Shown here one piece after another: positions 1-9,222 of a stretch of 64,000 nt of DNA. Every line of letters starts with the position of its first letter. The first letter of the stretch is position 1. A program made the translations under genes and the position numbers. The notes beneath the pieces were generated by a model. It worked only from the letters and a program-made list of their open reading frames with translations, was not told the DNA's origin and did no database searches. Origin of the DNA: CAWIHA01 sp963835855. GTDB taxonomy: Bacteria; Acidobacteriota; Terriglobia; Bryobacterales; Bryobacteraceae. Location: positions 17,924-81,923 of the forward strand of contig CAWIHA010000038.1 of the NCBI GenBank assembly GCA_963835855.1. The letters run 5' to 3'.

Positions 1-58
1 TTTCCGCCGCTTCGAAGATGTTCCGCGCGTTTTCCAGAAACTGGCTCACGCTGAGCAT
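1..58 (-). CDS. N-terminal fragment of an unknown protein cut by the window edge
   Basis: An open minus-strand frame starts at an ATG whose first base is 58 and runs off the window. It gives 19 residues, beginning MLSVSQFLENARNIFEA. This is too little to assign a family. It is head-to-tail with the DMT transporter downstream on the same strand, about 135 bases away. The start codon is my choice from the open frame only. Confidence 0.35.
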   Translation of the reverse strand, partial: MLSVSQFLENARNIFEAAE

Positions 59-192
59 ATCGAATCGGCTTCGCGAAGTGTGAGCTCCGTTCAGACCGCC
101 GGTTCCCCGTGAACCTCGACCTCCGAGCAGCTTTCGCCCGAAGCCGACAGATGCCGCATCCTTTGTGTTGCGTCAGTGTGGGAACGCCGGCA

Positions 193-1103
193 TCAGCCGC
201 GCTCGGTCATGTACACGCCGGCGAGGACCAGCACGCCCCCGCCCGCCAGCAGCGGCGTCACTGCCTCGCCGAGCAGAGGGACCGCGAGCGCGGTTGCCAT
301 CGGCGGTTGCAGATAAGTGAATACAGCAGCGCGTGAAGCGGCCACGTGCGTGAGCGCCCAAAAATAAATCAGGTAGCAAACGACGGATGGGAAAGCCGCC
401 ATGAAGACAAGGCTCTCCCACGCGGCTGCGCTCACCCGCGCATAATCGAATCCCGCCGACTGCCAGAGGGTAAGCGGCAGCAGCAGGATCGCCCCGCGGC
501 GTATGCGAACGTGTTGACGAGAACGCTGCTCTGGTGCGCTGCAACGCGCTTGCCGAACACGGTAAAGACCGCGAAGGCGACCGAGCCGAGGAAAACGAAA
601 AGGTTTCCGATGAGCGTGGCGCGCCGTCCGCCGGATGGCGCGGCGTTGATCAACGCAACTCCCGCCAGCGCGACCAGCATGCCCGCACCATTCCTCAGGG
701 TGATGCGCTCCATGCGCATCATCGCCGCGATCGAAAGGACCAGAATCGGACCCAGCCCGACCAGGAGCGCAGCGTGCGCGACACTCGTGCGGTTAAGCCC
801 GACAATAAACAGAAGCTGGTTCAGCGTCACCCCAAACACTCCCAAGGACAGCAGCCCTGGCGCATCCGTACGCGTCCACCGCGCCCGCTGCGGATTCCGG
901 CGCACCTGCCAGCAGTAGATGGGCAGCATCATCGCGCCCGCAAACGAAATGCGCAACCCGCCGAGCAGCAGCGGCGGGAACTCACGCAGCGCAACTTTGC
1001 CGGCGATGTAGTTCACCGACCAGAAGAACGCCATCAGGCTCAGCAGCACGTAGATCAGCGGTTTGGAAGGCGGGTCGAGCGCCAGCAGCTTCTTCTTCGG
1101 CAT
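193..1103 (-). CDS. EamA/DMT-family transporter, frame broken once
   Basis: Inner-membrane exporter of the drug/metabolite transporter superfamily with two EamA halves and about ten predicted helices; the substrate cannot be told. The first half (from MPKKKLLALD) contains the typical LRISFAGAMMLPIYCW and NQLLFIVGLNRTSVAHAALL stretches. The second half (ESLVFMAAFPSVVCYLIYFW, then FTYLQPPMATALAVPLLGE) lies in another frame. The frames meet at a run of C residues at 492-495, where adding one base restores FAYAAG-AILLLPLTLWQSAGFDYA. An ATG 11 codons upstream (1136) is also possible. The break could be a real mutation or a single-base sequencing error; the rest of the gene is well conserved, which favours error or very recent loss. 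Confidence 0.8.
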
Positions 1104-1191
1104 GGTGCGCGACTCGGGCGGATGGGCGCTCAACAAAGCGCCACCTCGGGCAAGGCGAGCCGGCGGGAAAACTGGCGGAGAACGATTCTGT

Positions 1192-2016
1192 CTATTTGGA
1201 TTTTGCTTCCTGCCACAGCGCGTCCATCTCCCCGAGCGTTGCGGCTGCCGGAGTCTTCCCTGCCTCGCTCAGCCGCCGCTCGACGTACGCGAAGCGTTCG
1301 CGGAACTTGCGGTTGGTCTTGCGCAATGCCTGCTCGGGATCGACCTGGAGAAAGCGCGCGAGGTTGACCAGCACAAACAGCAGATCGCCCATCTCCTCTT
1401 CGATCTGGCCGTGGTTCCCACTCGCGCGCGCCTGCCCGAGCTCGCTCAGCTCCTCGTTCAGCTTCTCGAATACCGCCTCAGCCTTCGGCCAGTCGAACCC
1501 GGCGCCCGACGCCCGCGAGGTGAGTTGCGCGGCCTCGACCAGCGCCGGCAGCGCGCGCGGCACCGGCTCCAGCAGCCCAGCGCCTTGGTTCTCATGGTCC
1601 TTGCGCTCTTCGGTTTTGATCTCGTCCCAGCGCTGCTTCACTTCGCCCGCGGTCTTGGCCGTGCCAGCGCCGAAGACGTGAGGATGGCGCCGCAAAAGCT
1701 TCGCATTCACCGCGTCGAGCGAGTCATCGATGCGGAAAAGGCCCTCCTCCGCGGCCATTTGCGCGAAGAAAACGGCCTCCAGCAACAGGTCACCCAACTC
1801 TTGGGCGACAGCGCGCCAGTCGCGGGCATCGATGGCGTCTAAAACTTCGTAAGTCTCCTCGAGCAGGTACGGCTTGATGGTGTCGAAAGTTTGCTCGCGG
1901 TCCCACGGACAGCCGTTCGGCGAACGCAATCGCGCCATAATCTCGAGCAAGCGCTCGAACTTGGCGCCCGCGCGCTCGGATGTCCCGCCTGGATTCGGCG
2001 TAGATTCTAGGTTCAT
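1192..2016 (-). CDS. mazG: Nucleoside triphosphate pyrophosphohydrolase MazG
   Basis: House-cleaning enzyme that hydrolyses (d)NTPs to monophosphate and pyrophosphate. The 274 residues match the usual two-domain MazG length of about 260-270. The N-terminal domain has CPWDREQT at residues 36-43 followed by the metal-binding EETYE (53-57) and a later E-x-x-D helix (QELGDLLLEAVFFAQ). The second MazG domain carries EEEMGDLLFVLVNLAR. It sits head to tail with the transporter downstream and is divergent from the DUF1844 gene. Confidence 0.93.
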   Translation of the reverse strand: MNLESTPNPGGTSERAGAKFERLLEIMARLRSPNGCPWDREQTFDTIKPYLLEETYEVLDAIDARDWRAVAQELGDLLLEAVFFAQMAAEEGLFRIDDSLDAVNAKLLRRHPHVFGAGTAKTAGEVKQRWDEIKTEERKDHENQGAGLLEPVPRALPALVEAAQLTSRASGAGFDWPKAEAVFEKLNEELSELGQARASGNHGQIEEEMGDLLFVLVNLARFLQVDPEQALRKTNRKFRERFAYVERRLSEAGKTPAAATLGEMDALWQEAKSK

Positions 2017-2102
2017 GGGCCGGAAGTCGCGGTGAAACTCTCAATGTAACATAGGGTCACGGAGCAGCCGTGCGGCAGGCGCGTCACAGTAAGATAGAAC
2101 TG

Positions 2103-2429
2103 ATGAGTGACGAAACCGCAAAAACTGAACCACAGGAAAGCGCCGCTGCCGAAGAGCAAATTCCCCTGCCGCCCGCCACGTTTGGCTACCTCGTCTTCTT
2201 GTTGCGAACCCAGGCCGAGTTGCACCTGGGCTTGCTGCATTACGGCGAGGAAAAGGACCGGCCCAAGCCGGACTTGCACCTGGCGCAGCACTCCATCGAT
2301 CTGCTCGGGGTGCTGCACGAAAAGACCAAGGGCAATCTGGCCCTGGAGGAAGAACGGCTGCTCGAGAACTCGCTCACCGAGCTGCGGTTCCGCTACGTGC
2401 AGGCCGCCGGGGAAAGCCAGCCGAAGTAA
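2103..2429 (+). CDS. DUF1844 domain protein
   Basis: A small soluble protein of 108 residues. Its second half (FLLRTQAELHLGLLHYGE, then the DLHLAQHSIDLLGVLHEKTKG helix region) matches the pattern of DUF1844, a family of unknown function common in Acidobacteriota and Deltaproteobacteria. The ATG at 2103 is preferred over an in-frame GTG at 2070, because the extra 11 residues look unlike the family. Its stop codon overlaps the next start (TAATG at 2427-2431), so it is very likely translationally coupled to the MBL hydrolase and ribF. Confidence 0.75.
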   Translation: MSDETAKTEPQESAAAEEQIPLPPATFGYLVFLLRTQAELHLGLLHYGEEKDRPKPDLHLAQHSIDLLGVLHEKTKGNLALEEERLLENSLTELRFRYVQAAGESQPK

Positions 2430-3232
2430 TGCCGGGCGCGGCTGATACGATCACAATTACCGTGCTCGGCTCGGGCACCAGTGTCGGCGTGCCGACCATC
2501 GGCTGCCATTGCGCCGTGTGCACCTCCACGGACCCGCGCGACAACCGCTTGCGCCCCTCGGTAGTGGTGCGTTACGGCGGCCGCAACGTGCTCATCGATA
2601 CCACGCCGGACTTTCGCCAGCAAGCCCTACGCGCGCACATCGACTGCCTCGATGCAATCGTTTTCACGCACGCGCACGCCGACCACATCATGGGCCTCGA
2701 CGACGTGCGCCCCTTCAATTTCCGGCAGAAATCGAGCATTCCGCTCTACGCCTCGCCCGAAACGATCCAGGCGTTACACCGCGTATTCCAATACGTGTTC
2801 GCTGATCGCGCTCCGGAGTCCTCGGTCCCGAAGCTCGAGCTGCACCCGCTCGATGGCCAGCCATTCGACCTGTTCGGCCTCGAGTTTGTGCCCATCCCGC
2901 TCGAGCACGGTCGCTCGCTGATTTACGGCTATCGCTTCGGCGGCGCCGCCTACCTGACGGATCACAGCGGCATTCCTGAGGAATCGATGGAAAAGCTGCG
3001 CGGCTTGGACGTGCTGTTTCTCGACGCGCTGCGGCACAAGCCGCACCCGACGCACACCACAGTCGCGCGCGCGCTGCGCTACGTCGAGGAGCTTGCGCCA
3101 CGGCGCGCATTCTTCACGCACATCTGCCACGATTTGCCGCACGCCGAAACGGAGCGCCAGTTTCCGCCCCACGTGCGGCTCGCTTACGACGGACTGGAGA
3201 TCGCGGTTGCGGCGCCGGGAGAGGGCGCGTAG
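2429..3232 (+). CDS. MBL-fold metallohydrolase (PhnP/RNase Z-like)
   Basis: Metallo-beta-lactamase fold hydrolase of 267 residues, in the PhnP/YycJ-like group of phosphodiesterases. The metal-binding HAHADH motif is at residues 81-86, preceded by the LGSGTSVGVPTIGCHC start typical of this group. Later ligands are in YLTDHSG and in the FFTHICHDL segment. The paired Cys residues (GCHCAVC) occur in PhnP homologues, where they bind a structural zinc. The start overlaps the DUF1844 stop and the end abuts ribF. The exact substrate cannot be read from the sequence. Confidence 0.85.
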   Translation: MPGAADTITITVLGSGTSVGVPTIGCHCAVCTSTDPRDNRLRPSVVVRYGGRNVLIDTTPDFRQQALRAHIDCLDAIVFTHAHADHIMGLDDVRPFNFRQKSSIPLYASPETIQALHRVFQYVFADRAPESSVPKLELHPLDGQPFDLFGLEFVPIPLEHGRSLIYGYRFGGAAYLTDHSGIPEESMEKLRGLDVLFLDALRHKPHPTHTTVARALRYVEELAPRRAFFTHICHDLPHAETERQFPPHVRLAYDGLEIAVAAPGEGA

Positions 3233-4201
3233 GTGCCGGCCGCGTTTCGTATCTACCGGAGCCTGGAAGAAACCGGCCACGACTTCGGCCCGTGCGCGCT
3301 CACCATCGGAAATTTCGACGGCGTGCACTCCGGACACCGGCAGATCCTGCGCAGAGTTGTCGCGCTGGCGCGGGAGCGCGGCTGGAAGCCCTCCGTGCTC
3401 ACCTTCCATCCGCACCCGGCCAGCATCGTCGCGCCCGAGCGTGCGCCGCAGCTCCTCACCACGCCCGGCGCGCGCGCTCTCCTCATGAAAGATCAGGGAG
3501 TCGAGCAGGTACTCATCCTGCCGTTCACGCGCGAGCTGTCACTGGTCGAGCCCGAGGCATTCATACGCGATATCGTCGCGGGCCCGCTCGATGCGTGCGC
3601 GGTCCTGGTCGGCGATAATTTCCGGTTCGGCCACCTGCACTCTGGGGACACGCGGCTGCTCGCTGCGCTCGGGAGGAAATACGGCTTCCTTACCGAAGCT
3701 GTTCCGGCGATCCGTATGCGCGGCCGGGTGGTGTCGAGCAGCGAGGTGCGCCGGCTCATCCACGGGGGCAAGGTTTCACTCGCCTGCCGCCTGCTCGGGC
3801 GTCCCTATGCCATCGAAGGCCCGGTGGTGCCGGGCCACGGCATCGGCTCGCGGCAAACCGTGCCGACGCTGAATGTTCAAGTAAGGGATTCCTTGCTGCC
3901 CGCAACCGGCGTCTATGTCACGCGCACGCTCGATCCCGAAGACCGGCGGGCCTGGCGTTCAGTAACCAACGTCGGATACCGCCCGACGTTCGATGGCAGC
4001 GGCCTGTGGGTTGAATGCTTCCTGCTCGAGCCGCCCGCCGGCGCTTCGCCGCGCTCTCTCCGTGTCGAATTTCTGTTGCGTCTGCGCGAGGAGCGCAAGT
4101 TTCCAGACGCCGCCTCGCTCAAAGCGCAAATCCTCAAAGATGCCGCGCGCGCCGCCGAGTACTTTCGGCGGACCAAGGCGCCCGGCGGCACAGTTGTGTA
4201 A
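3233..4201 (+). CDS. ribF: Bifunctional riboflavin kinase/FAD synthetase
   Basis: Makes FMN from riboflavin and then FAD from FMN with ATP. The 322-residue protein has the usual two-domain order. The N-terminal nucleotidyltransferase has GNFDGVHSGH (residues 26-35) and, later, SSSEVRRLI. The C-terminal riboflavin kinase has GHGIGSRQTVPTLN and TNVGYRPTFDG. The start is a GTG directly after the MBL stop codon, indicating co-translation with the two genes upstream. No FMN riboswitch is visible in front of this set. Confidence 0.95.
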   Translation: MPAAFRIYRSLEETGHDFGPCALTIGNFDGVHSGHRQILRRVVALARERGWKPSVLTFHPHPASIVAPERAPQLLTTPGARALLMKDQGVEQVLILPFTRELSLVEPEAFIRDIVAGPLDACAVLVGDNFRFGHLHSGDTRLLAALGRKYGFLTEAVPAIRMRGRVVSSSEVRRLIHGGKVSLACRLLGRPYAIEGPVVPGHGIGSRQTVPTLNVQVRDSLLPATGVYVTRTLDPEDRRAWRSVTNVGYRPTFDGSGLWVECFLLEPPAGASPRSLRVEFLLRLREERKFPDAASLKAQILKDAARAAEYFRRTKAPGGTVV

Positions 4202-4430
4202 CAGGTTGCTGAAGCACTCCAGTGCATTGCCCCTTGCCCTTATCAGGAGAGGGGGGAATCGTTTCCTCGTCTCGAATACGTTGGCCTGTTGCCGCAGGCG
4301 CGTGCGCGGTTAGCGCCCCCCCCGGTTGCCGCGCGCAGCCGCGCATGCTACCTTGTCTTTTACGACTTTCGGGACGCCAGTTCCTCCGTTCCGTGCGATT
4401 CCGATTTCACACCTAAAGGAGACATAGAGC

Positions 4431-5459
4431 ATGCCGCTAGTTTCCATGCGACAACTTCTGGACGAAGCAGCCAAAGGCGGTTATGGCGTTGGCGCATTCA
4501 ACGTCAACAACATGGAGCAGATACAGGCCATCATGGAGGCCGCCCGCGAGACCAAATCGCCGGTGATCGTTCAAGCCAGCCGGGGAGCGCGCCAGTATTC
4601 CAACGACCGCTTCCTTTATCACCTCATGCTCGCTGCCACCGAGCTCTATCCGGAGATTCCGACGGTGCTGCACTTGGACCACGGCAACAGCGTCGAGACC
4701 TGCAAGTCGGCCATCGAGATGGGCTTCACCAGCGTCATGATGGACGGCTCCCTCATGGCCGATGGGAAGACTCCATCGAGCTTCGAGTATAACGTGAAAG
4801 TTACCCGTGAAGTGGTTGAAATAGCTCATGCTAAAGGCATCACAGTGGAGGGGGAAATTGGCTGCCTCGGCGGCATCGAGGATGGCCACGGCGCGGGCCT
4901 CGACGGCTTGTCGCACCTGACCGATCCTTCCCAGGCGGTTGAGTTCGTGAAGGCCACCGGCGTCGACGCGCTCGCCATCGCCATCGGCACCAGCCACGGC
5001 GCTTACAAGTTCAGTTCCAAACCGACCGGTGCGACGCTCAAGATGGATCGCCTGATCGAGATCCACAAGCGCTTGCCGAACACGCACCTGGTGATGCACG
5101 GTTCCTCCAGCGTCCCCAAGTCGCTCCAAGACATCATCAATCAGTACGGCGGCAAGCTGAAGCCGACCTGGGGCGTGCCGGTCGAAGAGATCCAGCTCGG
5201 CATTCGCAACGGCGTGCGCAAGATCAACGTGGATACAGACAGCCGCTTGGCGATCACCGGCGCCATTCGCAAAGTCTTCTTCGAGACCCCCGAGAAGTTC
5301 GATCCGCGCGACTACCTGAAGCCCGCGCGCGAGGCGATGAAGAAAGTGGTCGCTGAGCGCATGACGCAGTTCGGCCAGGCCGGTCACGCCGGCGGCTACG
5401 CCCCCATCCCGCTTTCTGAGATGGCCGCGCGTTACGCGCGCGAACTCGTCGCAAAGTAG
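4431..5459 (+). CDS. fba: Class II fructose-bisphosphate aldolase
   Basis: Zinc-dependent aldolase of glycolysis/gluconeogenesis, cleaving fructose 1,6-bisphosphate into DHAP and glyceraldehyde 3-phosphate. The 342 residues show GAFNVNNMEQIQA near the N-terminus, the zinc/catalytic HLDHG segment, VEGEIGCLGG, and the phosphate-binding HGSSSVP and INVDTDSRLA stretches typical of the long (CbbA-like) class II enzymes. AAGGAG lies nine bases before the ATG. The 230-base gap upstream contains an eight-C run but no other gene. It is followed about 190 bases later by a second, unrelated aldolase. Confidence 0.95.
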   Translation: MPLVSMRQLLDEAAKGGYGVGAFNVNNMEQIQAIMEAARETKSPVIVQASRGARQYSNDRFLYHLMLAATELYPEIPTVLHLDHGNSVETCKSAIEMGFTSVMMDGSLMADGKTPSSFEYNVKVTREVVEIAHAKGITVEGEIGCLGGIEDGHGAGLDGLSHLTDPSQAVEFVKATGVDALAIAIGTSHGAYKFSSKPTGATLKMDRLIEIHKRLPNTHLVMHGSSSVPKSLQDIINQYGGKLKPTWGVPVEEIQLGIRNGVRKINVDTDSRLAITGAIRKVFFETPEKFDPRDYLKPAREAMKKVVAERMTQFGQAGHAGGYAPIPLSEMAARYARELVAK

Positions 5460-5651
5460 CCAACGTTCCGCAGCGACGGTTTGTTTTGAATCGCACTGGG
5501 CTGGCCTCTCGCCGTGCCCACGCCTTCCTCTTCCCGGAAGTGGGATGTTTAGGGCCGTCCTCATTGAAGAAAACATCCTGTGTAGTCCGGCCCGCGCCTT
5601 GCCAACCCTCTTTTCCTCCCGCGTTCTATAATCCAGTGAGGAGGGGTTCCC

Positions 5652-6677
5652 GTGAAGCTGTCTCAAGGTAAGCTCAAGCGCATGAAAACGCTGGCCAACG
5701 ACGCCGGCATCATCGCGGCGGCGGCGATGGATCAGCGCGGAAGTCTCCAGAAAGCCCTGGCCGCCGCCAAGGGTGTCGATAAGAAGGAAATCACGTTCGA
5801 AATGATGGCCGAATTCAAAACGGCCGTCACGAAAATTCTGACGCCGCATGCCAGCGCCATCCTGCTCGATCCCGAGTTCGGCCTCGGGGCGCGCGATGCG
5901 CGCAGCCGGAACGCCGGCCTGCTGCTCGCCTATGAAAAGAGCGGCTACGACAACAACCGGCCGGGGCGCCTCCCCGATCTGCTCGACCATGTCTCCGTGA
6001 AGCGCATCGTGGATTGGGGCGCGGACGCGGTCAAAGTCCTCATCTATTACACGCCATTCGAAGACCCGCACGTCAACGATATCAAACATGCCTTTGTCGA
6101 GCGCATCGGCGCCGAGTGCGAAACCTGGAAGATACCCTTCTTCCTCGAATTCGTCGGCTACGATCCAATGAGCGGCGACGAAAAGGGTCTGGAGTACGCG
6201 AAGCGAAAGCCCGAAATTGTCCGGCGCAGCATGGAGGAGTTTTCAAAGCCGCAATATAAGATCGACGTGCTCAAAGTGGAAGTACCCGTGAACGCGCAAT
6301 TCGTCGAAGGTAGTGTTGTTTTCAAAGGCACGGCGGTGTACTCGTGGGACCAGGCGCTCGAACACTTCCGGCGCGCCGCGGCCGCCGCCACGAAGCCCTT
6401 CATCTACCTCAGCGCGGGCGTCAGCAACCAGGAGTTCGTCGAGTCCCTGCGCATGGCGGCGGAGGCTGGCGTGGACTTCTCGGGAGTGCTGTGCGGCCGC
6501 GCCACCTGGAAAGACGGCATTCCCGTTTACGCCAAGCAGGGAGTGCGAGGCCTCGAGGAGTGGCTGAGAACGGAGGGCGTGAGAAACATCAGCGCTGTGA
6601 ACGAGGCCATCCTGACCGCCAAGCCCTGGTATGCCAAGATGGGTCTCGAAGAACCCGTCAGGCGGACGGCCCCGTAA
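5652..6677 (+). CDS. lacD: Tagatose-1,6-bisphosphate aldolase (LacD-type)
   Basis: Metal-independent class I aldolase of the LacD family, which acts on tagatose 1,6-bisphosphate and often on fructose 1,6-bisphosphate. Recognisable parts of the 341-residue protein are AMDQRGSLQKAL, DWGADAVKVLIYYTP, FLEFVGYDP and the Schiff-base Lys region DVLKVEVPVN, close to the usual 325-340 residues. The start is GTG behind GAGGAGG. The last 16 codons plus about 30 bases beyond are duplicated at 7816-7896, where they form the 3' end of the histidine kinase gene on the other strand. Whether it serves tagatose catabolism or glycolysis beside fba is open. Confidence 0.88.
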   Translation: MKLSQGKLKRMKTLANDAGIIAAAAMDQRGSLQKALAAAKGVDKKEITFEMMAEFKTAVTKILTPHASAILLDPEFGLGARDARSRNAGLLLAYEKSGYDNNRPGRLPDLLDHVSVKRIVDWGADAVKVLIYYTPFEDPHVNDIKHAFVERIGAECETWKIPFFLEFVGYDPMSGDEKGLEYAKRKPEIVRRSMEEFSKPQYKIDVLKVEVPVNAQFVEGSVVFKGTAVYSWDQALEHFRRAAAAATKPFIYLSAGVSNQEFVESLRMAAEAGVDFSGVLCGRATWKDGIPVYAKQGVRGLEEWLRTEGVRNISAVNEAILTAKPWYAKMGLEEPVRRTAP

Positions 6678-6708
6678 CCGCGTCGTCACCGGACGCCGCC
6701 GAGGCGCC
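6628..6708 (+). repeat. Direct repeat copy A (tail of lacD)
   Basis: An 81-base stretch covering the end of lacD and a little beyond is repeated at 7816-7896. I count 70 of 81 identical bases with no gap. The two copies bracket a phosphatase remnant and the PEP-CTERM gene, suggesting a duplication that accompanied an insertion. Confidence 0.8.
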
Positions 6709-6865
6709 GGGGTCTGTGCGTAACTACCAGGGTCGTATTGTCGTGCCGCGGGGCGCCGGCGGCGAAGGCGTCGGCGCAGCGCATGATTCGCTCGCGCAGT
6801 TCGCTCGCTTTCATCACTTCGGCGCCTCGCGACAGTCGTGGCATGAGAAGCGGGCCAGGGTAGTA
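6686..6865 (-). pseudogene. C-terminal remnant of a PP2C/SpoIIE-type phosphatase
   Basis: The minus strand holds 59 codons and a stop that read like the end of an RsbU/SpoIIE-type Ser/Thr phosphatase. They contain LMPRLSRGAE, then KASELRERIMRCADAF and AGAPRHDNTTLVV, where the family ends with a metal-binding D and a TLLV strand. There is no start or catalytic N-terminal part, and the upstream DNA is unrelated. I infer a truncated relic left when neighbouring DNA was inserted. It is not covered by any longer open frame in the same phase. Confidence 0.55.
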
Positions 6866-7006
6866 CCATCCAGCAGCTCAAACTACAAACTAATAGTACT
6901 CACTGAATGGTACTGAGAACACAGAAAATTCTTGACTGACTGGTTGGAGACCAGTTATTATTTGCGGGAGAGTGGAGGTAAGTTTGTGTCGCGGGAGGCG
7001 AAGAAC

Positions 7007-7765
7007 GTGAGGTTTAGAAGTATACTGTTGATGTTGACCCTGCCATTATTGGCTCAGGTGCTTGTTGCCGGCCCGATTTTGTCGCCGGTGCAAGTATCGG
7101 CTTCATTCACTGGAGGCGCGTTGGGGACGTGGGATTTTACGTTCACGTCAGGTCCGGCGAACCTCCAATTGGAGCAGATCACGATTGATCTTAGCCCAAC
7201 GGATGTGAAATTCGACACGGCGCCAGGCGGTTTCGGATCGCTGACTTCGGAGGACATCGGCGGTTACGCGGGCACGGATGTAACCACGGGGTTGGATAAC
7301 ATCCTGCCGGGGACCGGCGCCGCCTTGGATGGCGGCCAGTTGCTGACCTTCCAGTTCAACAACTTCACCCCGGGCGATACCTTCAATTTCAACGCCGATG
7401 TTGATCACCCCAACCCCACGCTGATTCCGTTGCCGGATTGCAGCAGCCTGAGCGGCTTGGCCAAGGTGGCCTGCCTTGCTACGCGGGCGGCTGATACAGC
7501 CATAAACAACGGCCGTCTCACTGCTGCCCAGACCGTGACCGGGCAGCAATTTAACGGAGTTCTCGTCACTTACACGTTCGGAAGCCCGTCTTTCCATACC
7601 GCGAACTTCACGACCAGCTATACACCTGACGGAGGACTTCACATCTTCGGGGCGCAGAGCAATCTTACGGGCGATGTGGAAGCAATGCCGGAACCGGCCA
7701 CGTTTCTTTCGTTTGCAGCCGGTCTTATACTGCTAGGCCTCCGGCGGCGCCGCCAGGCCCGCTGA
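7007..7765 (+). CDS. PEP-CTERM sorting domain secreted protein
   Basis: Secreted, cell-surface protein processed by exosortase; its own function is unknown. It starts with a signal peptide (RFRSILLMLTLPLLAQVLVAG). The body is Gly/Thr/Phe rich and beta-like, and it ends with MPEPATFLSFAAGLILLGL followed by a basic RRRRQAR tail, the PEP-CTERM signature. The frame is open further upstream to 6932, but the GTG at 7007 has GGAGG seven bases before it and begins exactly at the signal peptide. It lies inside the pair of direct repeats at 6628 and 7816, so it may have been inserted there. No exosortase gene is in the window. Confidence 0.85.
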   Translation: MRFRSILLMLTLPLLAQVLVAGPILSPVQVSASFTGGALGTWDFTFTSGPANLQLEQITIDLSPTDVKFDTAPGGFGSLTSEDIGGYAGTDVTTGLDNILPGTGAALDGGQLLTFQFNNFTPGDTFNFNADVDHPNPTLIPLPDCSSLSGLAKVACLATRAADTAINNGRLTAAQTVTGQQFNGVLVTYTFGSPSFHTANFTTSYTPDGGLHIFGAQSNLTGDVEAMPEPATFLSFAAGLILLGLRRRRQAR

Positions 7766-7815
7766 GTTTCCCCTTTCGACTTCGACAACACGGGTATGGC
7801 CGCGTGGCCGCGGTT

Positions 7816-7896
7816 GGTACGCCAAGAGGGGCCTCGAAGAACCCGTCAGGCGGCCGGTCCCGTAACCGCGCCGTTACCGGTGGCCGTGGAGGCGCC
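7816..7896 (+). repeat. Direct repeat copy B, overlapping the kinase 3' end
   Basis: Second copy of the 81-base repeat (70 of 81 bases identical to 6628-6708). Here it lies antisense to the last codons of the hybrid histidine kinase, whose C-terminus (ending AVTGPAA) is therefore encoded by lacD-derived DNA. The equivalent antisense reading of copy A gives AVTGPSA and a stop. Confidence 0.8.
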
Positions 7897-9222
7897 AATC
7901 ATTGTCGAAGTACCGAGCGCTTTCAGGATCGCCTCGAAGAGATCCGGCTGGCTGAGCGGCTTAAGGAGGTAGCGGGCGATGCCGGTTTGGCGGCAGCGCA
8001 AGGCGTCGCCATAGCGGTCGGCCGAGCTGAGCATCATCAGCGTGGCCGGCGCGAGCATCCGGTCGGACTTGATATACTGTGCCAGCTCGAAGCCGTCCAT
8101 ATCCGGCATTTGTGCATCGAGAATCACGAGCGCGAATGGCACGCTGGCGGCACTGGCTTGGCGCATGGCTTTGAGGGCTTCGAAACCGTTCGGAACCGCG
8201 ACCGCCTGCAAGCGCCACCCGGTGAGCAGTTCTTCCAGCAGCCTCCGGTTGGGCAGGTTATCGTCCACGATAAGCGCTCTCAGACCTTGCAGCGTCTCCG
8301 GCCGGACTGGCGGCGGCGCGGTGGAGAAATCGGCTGGCACCTCGAACTCCATCGTGAAATGGAAGGTGCTGCCCACACCGGGCTCACTCTCCACGCGGAG
8401 GCTCCCACCCAGGATTTCGACCAGGCGCGAGGTGATCGCAAGCCCGAGCCCAGTGCCGCCGTAACTGCGAGCCACAGCGCTATCCGCGGGCATAAACACA
8501 TGGAAAATGCGGGCTTGCTTCTCTTTGGGTATCCCGATGCCGCTGTCGGCCACCGTAAAATGCACCCGGCTGTGGCCGGCGGTGGCTGACTCCTGCGCCA
8601 CATGCACGCGGATCCAGCCGCGCTCGGTGAACTTGATCGCATTCCCGGCCAAGTTAAACAGGATTTGCTCGAACCGGATGGGATCGGAGGTGACCACATC
8701 GGGCACACTCGGCTCGACGCTCCATGCAAGGTCGAGCGCCTTCGCAGCGGCCTGCTTCGCGAGCGTATTCATGATTTCGTCGATGCACGCGCGCAGGTTA
8801 AAATCGACGTGCTGTATATCCAGCTTGCCGGCTTCGAGCTTCGACAAATCGAGGATCTGGTTGATGACACGCATCAACGCATCGGCCGAGCTCCTTACCA
8901 TGCCGAGGTAATCCCGCTGCTCGGCAGTGAGGTCGGTATCCAGGGCCAGGTCGGTCATACCGATGATTCCATTCATCGGGGTGCGAATCTCGTGGCTCAT
9001 GTTAGCCAGAAATTCGCTCTTGAGCCGCGCGGCTGCCTCGGCCTTTTCCTTGCCTGCCCGCAACTCTTCGTTGAGCCGCATCAGTTCTTGCGTGCGCCGG
9101 GCCACCCGCTCTTCGAGGCGCTGCTCGAAGGCCATTTCCGCCGGCTCGATTGCCGACTTCGAAATGATCCCTCGTAACCTGGCCAGCGCAGCCGGAAAAC
9201 GTATCTTGCGAGCAGAGCCCAC
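7846..9222 (-). CDS. Hybrid sensor histidine kinase/response regulator
   Basis: Two-component signalling protein of 458 residues without a recognisable sensor domain. A coiled-coil-like region (residues 30-70) leads into HisKA with the phospho-accepting His77 in FLANMSHEIRTPMNG. The ATPase domain has the N box NLAGNAIKFTE (190-200), DSGIGIP (227-232) and GGTGLGLAI. The C-terminal receiver has DD (320-321), phospho-acceptor Asp369 in LDAQMPDMDG, and the Lys of YLLKPLS. The absence of membrane segments suggests a cytoplasmic kinase or input through partners. It converges on the PEP-CTERM gene and shares the lacD-derived repeat at its 3' end. Confidence 0.9.
   Translation of the reverse strand: MGSARKIRFPAALARLRGIISKSAIEPAEMAFEQRLEERVARRTQELMRLNEELRAGKEKAEAAARLKSEFLANMSHEIRTPMNGIIGMTDLALDTDLTAEQRDYLGMVRSSADALMRVINQILDLSKLEAGKLDIQHVDFNLRACIDEIMNTLAKQAAAKALDLAWSVEPSVPDVVTSDPIRFEQILFNLAGNAIKFTERGWIRVHVAQESATAGHSRVHFTVADSGIGIPKEKQARIFHVFMPADSAVARSYGGTGLGLAITSRLVEILGGSLRVESEPGVGSTFHFTMEFEVPADFSTAPPPVRPETLQGLRALIVDDNLPNRRLLEELLTGWRLQAVAVPNGFEALKAMRQASAASVPFALVILDAQMPDMDGFELAQYIKSDRMLAPATLMMLSSADRYGDALRCRQTGIARYLLKPLSQPDLFEAILKALGTSTMIGASTATGNGAVTGPAA

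Noticed and set aside
4437..6089. A 550-codon minus-strand frame opposite fba and lacD
   Set aside because: Antisense to two clear aldolases, no ribosome site and no family features.
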